A program made the translations under genes and the position numbers. From Beauveria sp. NWAFU-1 (taxonomy: Eukaryota > Ascomycota > Sordariomycetes > Hypocreales > Cordycipitaceae), in assembly GCA_024472245.1 (NCBI GenBank), contig JANBXD010000003.1:3906001-3970000 (forward strand): a stretch of 64,000 nt of DNA. Reading direction: 5' to 3'. The notes under the pieces are model-generated. The model had not been told where the DNA came from, searched no databases, and saw only the letters and a program-made list of their open reading frames with translations. This document shows, piece after piece, positions 55,557 through 64,000 of this stretch. The stretch's first letter is position 1, and every line of letters begins with the position of its first letter.

Positions 55557-57070
55557 GGGGATGTAGGATACTGATACTGGTGGATGGAGGCCTACCCTGA
55601 AAGGGAGGAGGGGTTGTGGCGTGCAGCAAGAACATGTCTAGATCGAGCGAAGCGATGTGGTGGAGAATATAGAGAACCTAGAAACGATACTAGAAACGAT
55701 AGAGACCTGCATTGTCAATCATGCTCTTCGAATTTGTAGTTGTGTACGTGTCACTTTGGGATTGTTGAGTGCGACGTAAGTTTGTGCATGATGTGGCTGA
55801 GAGCTGAAGCTGTCTGTTCCACCCGCAACGTCGCTCTTTCACAAAAGAGAACAAGACACGGTTGCAACATGGCAGAATGGGCCGCAAGTCAGGCGTAATA
55901 AGCCATGTAGATGCACCATAAACATGCGTCAAGAGGCATTGCCAAGACAGACGCTGGCGTGCGATGGATGTTTGGCTTGAGTCGGGGCTATCTACCACTT
56001 CAGTTCAAGATATCTGGCCACAACAAGACGCCACCCATGATCGCTCCTTGGTGGGACTGCAACCAATTGTGTCTAGGGTCCACACGCAACAGGGCGTTTG
56101 CTGGCGCGATGAAATGGTCGGATCTGCGTGAATCAGCTGTCGCGGATGGTTTTGGGAGCGGGATGTCAAAAGGCGGCGCCGCCTAGGTCCGAGACCTTGT
56201 TGTTGTGGTGGAAGCTTTGTAATGGGTACGTGGTTGTGAGACCGAGTCGCGTTCAGTGGCGAAAGGGGTAAGAGATAGATAATGAGCGAGGGAAGCTGTG
56301 CTGGCTCGAGGAATCTAGATAACGCCACCCGCGCTTGTTAGATTTCTACTATTTTTGGTGTTCTTTGCAAATGGTCAAGGCGAATCGCTCTTCATCACAT
56401 TGGATTTGTCAGTGGAGGTCAAGCCCGCGCGACAGCTGGTACCTGTAGCCAGCACGGACACCATAGGATTGGTCAGGTACCTGTCCGTCCGTCCGTTCCG
56501 GGTCGCGGCAGTGGTCGCTGGTGGCGAAAGCTGCCCCTGTACGAGCCCGGCCGGGACAAGTGGACTTGAAAGTTGTTAGCGGGCCCCGCCAGCGCAAGAT
56601 TCGGTCATTCATGATTGGCCGGGCTCGTCTGGTCTGGCCAGCCGGCTGTCAACCCTTCAGGGATCACGCCCAAGTGCCACAGGGCGTCCAGCTCGCTGCA
56701 GCCACAACCACAGTGCAGTGAGTGCAGATTGTTGGTGGTAGACCCGCTACACTGACTTGTGGATGGCAGGTCCAGGTACCAGTACATCGTACAAAGCTGC
56801 ACTGTAAGCTCAGCTCGTTGTTCACTTGCTTGCTTGGCCCCTCCCGCGCCGTCGCCATTGGAAAGGGACACTTGTTCAATTGAACGTCTCGTCCAGTTCC
56901 CCACACTGCCAACCTCCACACGCTGGCCATTACTTTACCATCAATCATCCCCAAGATTCATCCAGTCCCTTTTCCTGCTTCCTTCACGCAACATCTGGAA
57001 TAAATTCAGTTGTCGCCCATTTGTACATTTTTAATATACCCCCCTTCCACATCACACAACACACAGCAAG
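55557..57070. promoter_or_regulatory. Intergenic region and promoter of PDI
   Basis: About 1.5 kb with no supported gene. ATTGG (inverted CCAAT) motifs occur near 56466 and 56614. I did not see an exact CAGCGTG unfolded-protein response element. Confidence 0.45.
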
Positions 57071-58673
57071 ATGCAGCACAAGCGTATCTGCCTCGGCCTC
57101 TTTGCCGCCTTTGCCAGCCTCGTCACCGCGGCCGACGACTCTGATGTGACCCAGCTTACCGGCAAGACCTTTGACGACTTTGTCAAGGCCAATGACTTGG
57201 TCCTCGCCGAATGTAAGTTTCATCTGTTCCCGTTCTAACACCGCATGTCGTGCCAACACATAGCTAATGCGACTCACAGTCTTTGCTCCCTGGTGTGGCC
57301 ACTGCAAGGCCCTCGCCCCCGAATATGAGGAGGCTGCCACTTCCCTAAAGGAGAAGAACATCAAGCTCGCCAAGATTGACTGCACCGAGGAGGCTGATCT
57401 CTGCCAGACTCACGGTGTCGAGGGCTACCCCACCCTCAAGGTCTTCCGCGGAGCCGACAAAGTCACCCCCTACGGTGGCCAGCGCAAGGCCGCTGCCATC
57501 ACATCCTACATGGTCAAGCAGTCCCTCCCTGCCGTTTCCACCCTCGAAAAAGATACCCTCGAGGACTTCAAGACGGCCGACAAGGTCGTCGTCGTCGCAT
57601 ACATTGCCGAGGACGATAAGACTTCTGCCGATGTCTTCAAGACCGTCGCTGAGAAGTACCGTAACGACTACCTCTTTGGCTCTGTCGCCGACGCCGCCCT
57701 GGCTGAGGCTGAAGACGTCAAGGCTCCCGCCGTTGTCCTGTACAAGGCCTTTGACGAGGGCAAGACCATCTTCAAGGGCAAGAAGTTCGACGCCGATGCC
57801 ATTGAGGAGTTCGCCAAGACCGCTGCCACTCCCCTCATTGGCGAGATCGGCCCCGAGACCTACGCCGGCTACATGTCCGCCGGCCTCCCCCTGGCCTACA
57901 TCTTCGCCGAGACCGAGGAGGAGCGCGCCGACCTCACCAAGGCCCTCAAGTCTGTCGCTGAGAAGCACAAGGGCAAGGTCAACTTTGGCACCATTGATGC
58001 CAAGGCCTTCGGCGCCCACGCCGGCAATCTGAACCTCGCGTCCGACAAGTTCCCCGCCTTTGCCATCCAGGACATTGAGGGCAACAAGAAGTTCCCCTTT
58101 GACCAGGAAAAGAAGATCACCGAAAAGACGATTGCCAAGTTTGTCGACGACTACGTTGCCGGCAAGATTGAGCCCAGCATCAAGTCGGAGCCCATCCCCG
58201 AGTCTCAGGACGGCCCCGTTACCGTCGTCGTTGCCAAGAACTACGACGACATTGTCCTTGACAACAACAAGGATGTCCTCATCGAGTTCTACGCCCCCTG
58301 GTGCGGTCACTGCAAGGCCCTCGCTCCCAAGTACGACCAGCTCGGCGCCGCTTTCCAGGAGTCCGAGTTCAAGGACAAGGTCACCATCGCCAAGGTCGAC
58401 GCTACTCTCAATGACGTCCCGGATGACATCCAGGGCTTCCCCACTATCAAGCTCTACCCCGCCGGTGACAAGAAGAACCCCGTTACATACGAAGGCGCCC
58501 GCACTCCCGAGGACCTCGTCGAGTTCATCGAGAAGAACGGCAAGCACAAGGCCTCTGTCACCCTCAAGGAAGACGCTACCGAGGAGGCTGCTCCCGCCGC
58601 TTCCAAGGAGAAGAAGTCTGTCGAGGAGGCTGAGGAGGTTGAGGAGGTTGAGGAGGATCACGACGAGTTGTAA
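57071..58673 (+). CDS. PDI1: Protein disulphide isomerase
   Basis: Two exons (57071-57212, 57280-58673; intron 67 nt) encode 511 residues. A signal peptide (MQHKRICLGLFAAFASLVTA, about 1-20) leads to four thioredoxin folds in the a-b-b'-a' order. The first active site WCGHC is at 52-56 (the codon before it spans the intron) and the second CGHC at 389-392. The acidic tail ends in the ER-retrieval signal HDEL. The protein oxidises, reduces and isomerises disulphides of secretory proteins. Codon use is strongly biased toward C-ending codons, as expected for high expression. The large minus-strand open frame opposite it is a result of that bias and is not a gene. Confidence 0.98.
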
Positions 58674-59001
58674 ACGTCATGTATTAGTGCATTATAAAAA
58701 GGGAATGTTTACGAAGTTTTTTTTTTTTGTTTTATACGGTTGCCACAGTTGCACCAATGATTTATAGTTTTCTGCGAGTCCAACACATTTCGGATCAAAA
58801 TAGATCATGTAATTGAAATTACTGCACTTTCTCGAAACTGTGTTCGTCATCTTTATCATGGTGTTTCAGCTTTGTTTATTCTCGTCGGTATTGTTGTACA
58901 GTGGCGCAATCTGATCAAAGTAAATAGTTTCATTGAACCCTGTTGCCGTAGCATGGCCTCATCCCATTGCGTTTCCGTGTTATCCCGATTGCCTGCGCAC
59001 T
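58674..59001. other. Convergent 3' region between PDI and the small mitochondrial protein gene
   Basis: T-rich just after the PDI stop (poly-T near 58720). No gene. Confidence 0.5.
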
Positions 59002-59429
59002 TTATTTCTTCTTTTCCTGGGCTATTTGCTCAATTTTCTTGACGTAATTGGTCAATCGGGTGACGGAAGCTTGCAGTGTCTATAAAGCGGTTAGCAATTG
59101 TTTCAAAAATTCAATTCATCGGAGTTGCAGCTGACGTACGTAAATATCCTCGGTAAGCAAGTCGTTGGAGGTCTTGTACTCTTGCACGAGATACGTGTAG
59201 ACGCTGGTGCCGGCAACGGTGGATCCAAGGAGGAAGCCAAAGATACTGTAGATGAAATTTGAGCATTGATTCAATGTGACGTGACGTGATGGGGGAACAA
59301 GACGTACCCTCCTCGGAATGCGCCCATGGGCTTCTTGGCCACCAGAGGAGCGTCGGTCATGCGGCGCGCAGTGGTGTGGAAGCCGCGGGCGGCGCGGCCC
59401 ATCAGGACTCTCGAGGCGGCGCTGTACAT
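59002..59429 (-). CDS. Small probable mitochondrial single-pass membrane protein
   Basis: Three exons (59429-59308, 59245-59140, 59079-59002; introns 62 and 60 nt) encode 101 residues. The N-terminus (MYSAASRVLMGRAARGFHTTARR) is an Arg-rich, acid-free presequence with a likely R-x-F/Y-type cleavage context before HTTA. A single hydrophobic segment (about 41-58, IFGFLLGSTVAGTSVYTYLV) follows after GAFRGG, and then a short coiled-coil (EYKTSNDLLTEDIYTLQASV...YVKKIEQIAQEKKK). I remember similar short proteins in other filamentous fungi but no function. It may sit in the inner membrane. It shares a 360-bp divergent promoter with VPS71. Confidence 0.82.
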
Positions 59430-59789
59430 GTTGTCGAACGTGCGATTGAGAGGGAAAGATTGTTGGACACGAGAGTGACGTGTAGTGGCGGGTAGTGTGC
59501 AGTTGGGAAGCAGGATCCGGGGAAGCTTGGAAGGGATGTTTCGGCGAGCTGGGCGGGTTTGGAGGAGGTGGCAACGGAACCTGATTGGGGTGGTGTCCTC
59601 GGCTTGGGCAAGTCGAGCTCCCCACTGTGGTTGCTTACTACCACCTTAGCAACTTGGTTAGGTATTTAGGGTACTGGAGGCGTTCTTTTCTGACGCTACC
59701 ACACAACTAGCCACGCGAACATGATGAGCTCTCGCTCGAATTTCAACATTGGAAACATCATGCAAATTTGAGACATACAAAACGAAGAG
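59430..59789. promoter_or_regulatory. Divergent promoter of the small mitochondrial protein and VPS71 genes
   Basis: 360 bp. GGTGGCAAC near 59567 resembles the yeast proteasome element GGTGGCAAA in 8 of 9 positions, but neither gene is a proteasome gene. Confidence 0.4.
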
Positions 59790-60728
59790 ATGAATGATTT
59801 CGGCGTTATCGAGCTTGCCGGGGCCAAGACGACGTCTGCCCCTGGCTGGGCGTACGTCCCCGACACCCGCCTCGCCGCTGCCACCGCCTCGGGCACCACC
59901 ACGACGACCACGGCGAACCGCAAACGCGCACGAAATGCCCCCGGCGGGGGTCTTACCCTAAGCGACCTCACGGCACGGCAGGAGAACAAGATGCGCAAGG
60001 AGCTCGAGGCGCTGGACCGCGACGGCGGGCGCGACACCACGATTCCGCTTCCTGGCAAAAGCGGACGGAGTATGTACACCGACGCCCGAAACTCGTCACA
60101 AGCCTCAACAATAGCTTTGTTCTTTTCTTTCCTTTCTTGCTAACGGATATGATTGCGTCAAACAGCTCAGCGAAAGCACACGGCCAATGTGCGCAAGATT
60201 TTGCAGTCGCAAAAGACGTTTGCCAACCACCTCGACGACTTTCTCGCGCTGCAGGCGCTGACGGAATCCAACGCCGCCGCGGCCAACAAGCGGTCCAGCG
60301 CCGCTGCTGCCGCTGCTGCGTCACGCAGCAAGGACGCGTCGTCCGCCACGCCGGGGGCCGGCGACACGCCGATGCCTGATGCCGTAGGAGAGGGGAGTAG
60401 CAGCAGCAGCAACAACGAGCCCTCCACGATGCTGGCCGCGCCGCACCGGCCCCCACCGGCCGCGCACCCGGGCGACGCCGACCCGCTGCTGGTGAGCCGC
60501 GTGCCGCCGCTGCCGACCGAGGTCGAGATGAGACGGCTGCTGGCGGCGTCCCCGCTCAGCTACGGCGAGGCGCGCGGGAACTGGACTGCGACGTATCCGG
60601 TGAAGGTGTTTTGCGAGGTCTGCGGATACTGGGGACGGGTCAGGTGCTTGAAGTGCGGGACAAGGGTGTGCGCGCTCGAGTGCCTGGAGGCGCATCGCGA
60701 AGAGTGCGTGACGCGGTATGGAATGTAA
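59790..60728 (+). CDS. VPS71: SWR1 complex subunit Vps71/ZNHIT1-like HIT zinc finger protein
   Basis: Two exons (59790-60069, 60166-60728; intron 96 nt) encode 280 residues. A conserved RQENKMRKELEALDRD segment and, across the splice, QRKHTANVRKILQSQKTFANHLDDFLAL are the signature of Vps71/ZNHIT1. The zinc-finger HIT domain at the C-terminus (about 238-275) has CEVCGYWGRVRCLKCGTRVCALECLEAHREECVTRYGM, split here only for reading, with paired Cys and a His-Cys end. The protein helps SWR1 exchange H2A.Z into nucleosomes. The middle (about 135-200) is a low-complexity Ala/Ser/Pro insert, common in this family in fungi. Confidence 0.9.
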
Positions 60729-61651
60729 GGACTTGTAGTAGGGGTGGGTTTGTTATGATTATGGCGTTTGTGTGATACCCGATGCACAGCATCATTGTAT
60801 GAATGTTTATATGATTTATTACAGAGCGGCATTTGGGACTCGAAGTACATGTGTTGTGATGGCCTAGAACTAGGCACAGTTGTTGAGGACGGATCTGTTC
60901 AGTGACTTGGTATTCCCGAGTGCCTGCGTTTCTGTGATAGTCTCCTACTTGGTCTTGATTTCGTCAGACTGACCAGCATTGTGATGACCACATTGTGGAC
61001 GGTGTCTTCCGCCTTGGTCCCGACACATTCAAGAGAGAGCCGAGGGTGGAATGCACTATACATTTATGATGTTGCTCATTAAGATGGCTACTCATCAAGA
61101 AATCTACTCATTGAAAAGAACAGAATGCGATATAGTCACACCAGACACTGCTTACATGATAGGCAGCGTTTTCCGTGGCGGGCGACTTTCAACTAACTCG
61201 GGTCCTTAAATTAGATCTCTAGATCAGTTCCAATGTTACCGGTCATCTCCTGATTGGGAAACAACTTATTTTACGATATTGTGCTGAATCATACGTGACT
61301 ATCACAGATTAGAGTCATCTCCCACTACATGCAGCATGCACCGAATTCGGCATACTGACTCAACCACTAACCATTGCAACAAATCAATGCAACTATTCCT
61401 TAATATGACAGCAATACCGCTAACTTCTGGTACATAAAACATACCGCGTCCATCGTATTCTCTGCATCAACATCGCCGTCCCCGAGGATCTGCCGTGTGA
61501 CTCCCAAACCACGACTACCCCACCTCTCGCAGCTCCCCCTCCTAAAAAAGGGTTGTCTGCCCCTCTAAGAGTCGACCGTCCTGTCCTGCCACAGCACACC
61601 CACCGCTTTTTCTCCCCGACTCTCGCTCGCACCCGTCCTCGTCTGCCCGCC
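60729..61651. promoter_or_regulatory. Intergenic region upstream of threonyl-tRNA synthetase
   Basis: About 0.9 kb without a supported gene. The last 230 bp before the ATG are open in the synthetase frame (no stop between 61424 and 61652) but hold no ATG. Confidence 0.5.
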
Positions 61652-64000
61652 ATGTCGTCTGAGAAGGTTGATGCCGCCAAGGTGGCCGGGGGCGCTCCCA
61701 AGGAGCTCGCCGCCCGGCCCAAGGAGAAGAAGGAAAAGGCGCCCAAGCCCAACAAGAACGCCGGCCTCGAGGTACGTGCTCCCTACCCCCCATTCCGAAC
61801 CGAAGAAGCGCCTCGAAGAATAGGAAAAAGGAATTAAGAAAGGGTTGTTGACATTGTGTGACAGCGCCCCGAGCCGGCCGAGTTTATCCAGTTCCGTCTC
61901 GATCTTTTCGACAAGATCAAGGCCAGACAGGATGCTGAGATTGCTGGTATGCGACCGACCCGTGACGTACAAAGGGGCGGGATGCAACTGACATGGATGT
62001 TACAGCCAAGCCGCGTGAAGAAATCACCGTCACCATGCCCAATGGCAACGAGACCAAGGGCATTTCGTGGGAGACGACCCCGCTGGCCATTGCCAAGGGC
62101 ATCTCCAAGAGCCTGGTCGAGCGCACCGTCATTGCCCAGGTCGACGGCGAGCTGTGGGATCTCACCCGCCCGCTGGAAAAGAGCTGCAAGCTGGAGCTGC
62201 TCGATTTCGATCACACCGAGGGTACGCGACGCATATTTCCCGAAAAGAAGGATATCAGCCCATGCTTACACGCGTCCTAGGCAAAAAGGTCTTTTGGCAC
62301 TCGTCTGCCCATATCCTGGGCGAGGCCTGCGAGCGCCGCTTCGGCTGCTACCTCTGCAACGGGCCTCCAACCGAGAACCCCCCCGGCTTCTACTACGACA
62401 TGGCAAACATGGAAGGGTGCGTGCGGACTTTCTTGCTCGTATGAATTGGCGCGGATTGCTGACATTGATGCAGTCAGGTTGTCGGCGACGACGACAAGAA
62501 GGCGCTCGAGACACTCTCATCGTCCATCATCAAGGAAAAGCAGCCGTTTGAACGCTTGGAAATGACAAAGGACGAACTTCTCGAAATGTTCAAGTACAGC
62601 AAGTACAAGGAATACTTTATCCAGCAGCGCGTGCCCGACGGCACAAAATCCACCGTCTACCGCTGCGGTCCCCTGATTGATCTGTGCCGCGGTCCTCACG
62701 TGCCCAACACTGGCAATATCAAGGCCTTTGCCGTACTCCGAGTATGTCCAACCCACGTTGCTTTTCTAGGGCGATGTGTACTGACCATGTGCAGAGCTCC
62801 GCCGCGTACTGGCTGGGCGACTCCAAGAATGAGTCGGTGCAGCGCATCGCTGGCGTCTCATTCCCCGACAAGAAGGCGCTCGAGGAGCACAAGACGTTCC
62901 TGGCTGAGGCGGCCAAGCGCAACCACCGCAAGATTGGCACGGACCAGAAGCTCTTCTTCTTCGACGAGGTCTCGCCTGGCTCGACCTTTTTCCTGCCGCA
63001 CGGTGCGCGCATCTACAACACGCTCATGGACGTGATCAAGGCAGAGTACCGCAAGCGCGAGTTTCAGGAGGTCATGACGCCCAATGTGTACAAGTCGGAG
63101 CTGTGGAAGACATCGGGCCACTGGGGTCACTACGCGGAGAACATGTTTACGTTTGAGGTGGAAAAGGAGCAGTACGGCATGAAGCCGATGAACTGTCCGG
63201 GTCACTGCAAGATTTTCAGCCACGCCGACGTCAACTACAAGGACCTACCGTGGCGCATGGCCGACTTTGGCGTGCTGCACCGCAACGAGTTCTCGGGCGC
63301 TCTATCGGGCCTCACCCGTGTGCGCCGCTTCCAGCAGGACGACGCGCACATCTTTTGCACCGTCGCCCAGATCCGTGACGAGATTGTCGGTTGCTTCGAC
63401 TTTCTCGACTCCATCTACAGCCTGTTTGGCTTCGAGTACAAGCTCAAGCTCTCCACGCGGCCCGAGAAGTATATTGGCGACGTCGCCGTCTGGGACATGG
63501 CCGAGGCCAAGCTCACCGAGGCCCTCGACGCCTTTACCACCAAGATCGGCTCCAAGTGGGAGCTGAACCCCGGCGACGGCGCCTTTTACGGCCCCAAGAT
63601 TGACATTACCGTGTACGACGCCCTGCGCCGCGAGTTCCAGTGCGGCACCATCCAGCTCGACTTCAACCTGCCCAAGCGGTTCAAGCTGCGCTACGTCGCC
63701 GGCAAGGACGAGGACGCACCCGGCGGCGGCGACGCCGAGCCCGACCTGCCCGCCGGCTACGCCCGGCCCGTCATGGTGCACCGCGCCGTCCTCGGCTCCG
63801 TCGAGCGCATGTTTGCCATTCTCACTGAGCACTTTGCCGGCAAATGGCCGTTTTGGCTGTCCCCGCGCCAGGTACTCGTCGTGCCCATCATGCCCGCCGT
63901 CAACGACTACGCCGTCGAGGTGCAGTCTGTGTTCAAGAAACAGGGCCTCTACGTGGACGTTGACCTCAGCGGCAACACGTTTCAGAAAAAGATTCGTACC
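61652..64000 (+). CDS. THS1: Cytoplasmic threonyl-tRNA synthetase (cut by right edge)
   Basis: Six exons are visible (61652-61771, 61865-61946, 62006-62221, 62281-62416, 62474-62741, 62795-64000+), giving 676 residues before the edge; about 70-100 C-terminal residues are missing. It attaches threonine to tRNA-Thr. A Lys-rich N-terminus and RPEPAEFIQFRLDLFDKIK precede the TGS domain (about 68-140), then the editing domain with HSSAHILGEACE and the CRGPHVPNTG region (about 140-330), then the class II core with FLPHGARIYNTL, motif 2 (FGVLHRNEFSGALSGLTRVRRFQQDDAHIF), the zinc ligand region MNCPGHC and the HRAVLGSVERM motif 3. The anticodon-binding domain begins near 640 (LVVPIMP). A non-AUG upstream extension is possible (see findings). 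Confidence 0.97.

Noticed and set aside
57345..58661. Minus-strand open frame of 438 codons opposite PDI
   Set aside because: It is a shadow of the strong codon bias of PDI. Its translation is an unnatural Leu/Gly/Val/Asp mixture with no domain.
59560..59575. Proteasome control element-like GGTGGCAAC
   Set aside because: One mismatch to the yeast element, and neither flanking gene encodes a proteasome subunit.

Overview
The window looks like nuclear DNA of a filamentous ascomycete, most likely a sordariomycete close to the Hypocreales. The signs are many short introns (mostly 42-96 nt, donors of the GTAAGT/GTACGT/GTATGT type, CTAAC-like branch sites), a class IV chitin synthase, a Polo kinase with a long fungal-type linker, an HDEL-ended PDI, and long CT-rich or AC-rich leaders. 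I can support 25 protein genes on both strands. I see no operons, tRNA genes, CRISPR arrays, transposons or viral genes. Exon boundaries were placed by hand from splice signals and reading frame, so each is a model and not a measured transcript.

Left part (1-12.1 kb): the N-terminus of a minus-strand disordered protein runs off the left edge. It is followed by a class IV chitin synthase (+), a Polo-like kinase (-) and an OPA3-family mitochondrial protein (+) that shares a divergent promoter with the kinase. A 4.2-kb stretch without genes, rich in homopolymer and microsatellite tracts, lies at 12.1-16.3 kb.

Middle part (16.3-29.1 kb): a small four-helix membrane protein, an RTC3/SBDS-like small protein, a RhoGEF, a SERCA-type calcium ATPase, proteasome subunit beta-3 divergent from a TUG/ASPL-type UBX protein, and ribosomal protein eL36. 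The RhoGEF is the oddest gene here: an in-frame TAG interrupts a reading frame that stays open and protein-like for another 123 codons, and its first intron has a GC donor.

Looser, more accessory part (29.1-43.8 kb): an APH-type kinase, a T5orf172/DUF1766 protein, a small cysteine-containing secreted protein, a secreted class 3 lipase, a 14-3-3 protein with an 8-nt microexon, and a small unrecognised gene, separated by long gaps.

Right part (43.8-64 kb): a synaptojanin-like SAC1/5-phosphatase, the U1 snRNP factor PRP39, mitochondrial cytochrome c peroxidase, an Old Yellow Enzyme family protein with two possible starts, PDI, a 101-residue probable mitochondrial membrane protein, the SWR1 subunit VPS71 and threonyl-tRNA synthetase, which runs off the right edge.

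Most genes are single-copy housekeeping functions: cell wall, cell cycle, calcium, proteasome, ER folding, splicing, translation and chromatin. I found no clearly new multi-gene system. The strongest unusual points are the interrupted RhoGEF frame, the extreme small exons in PUP3 and 14-3-3, the possible dual-localisation starts in the OYE-like and ThrRS genes, and a few short genes I cannot name.
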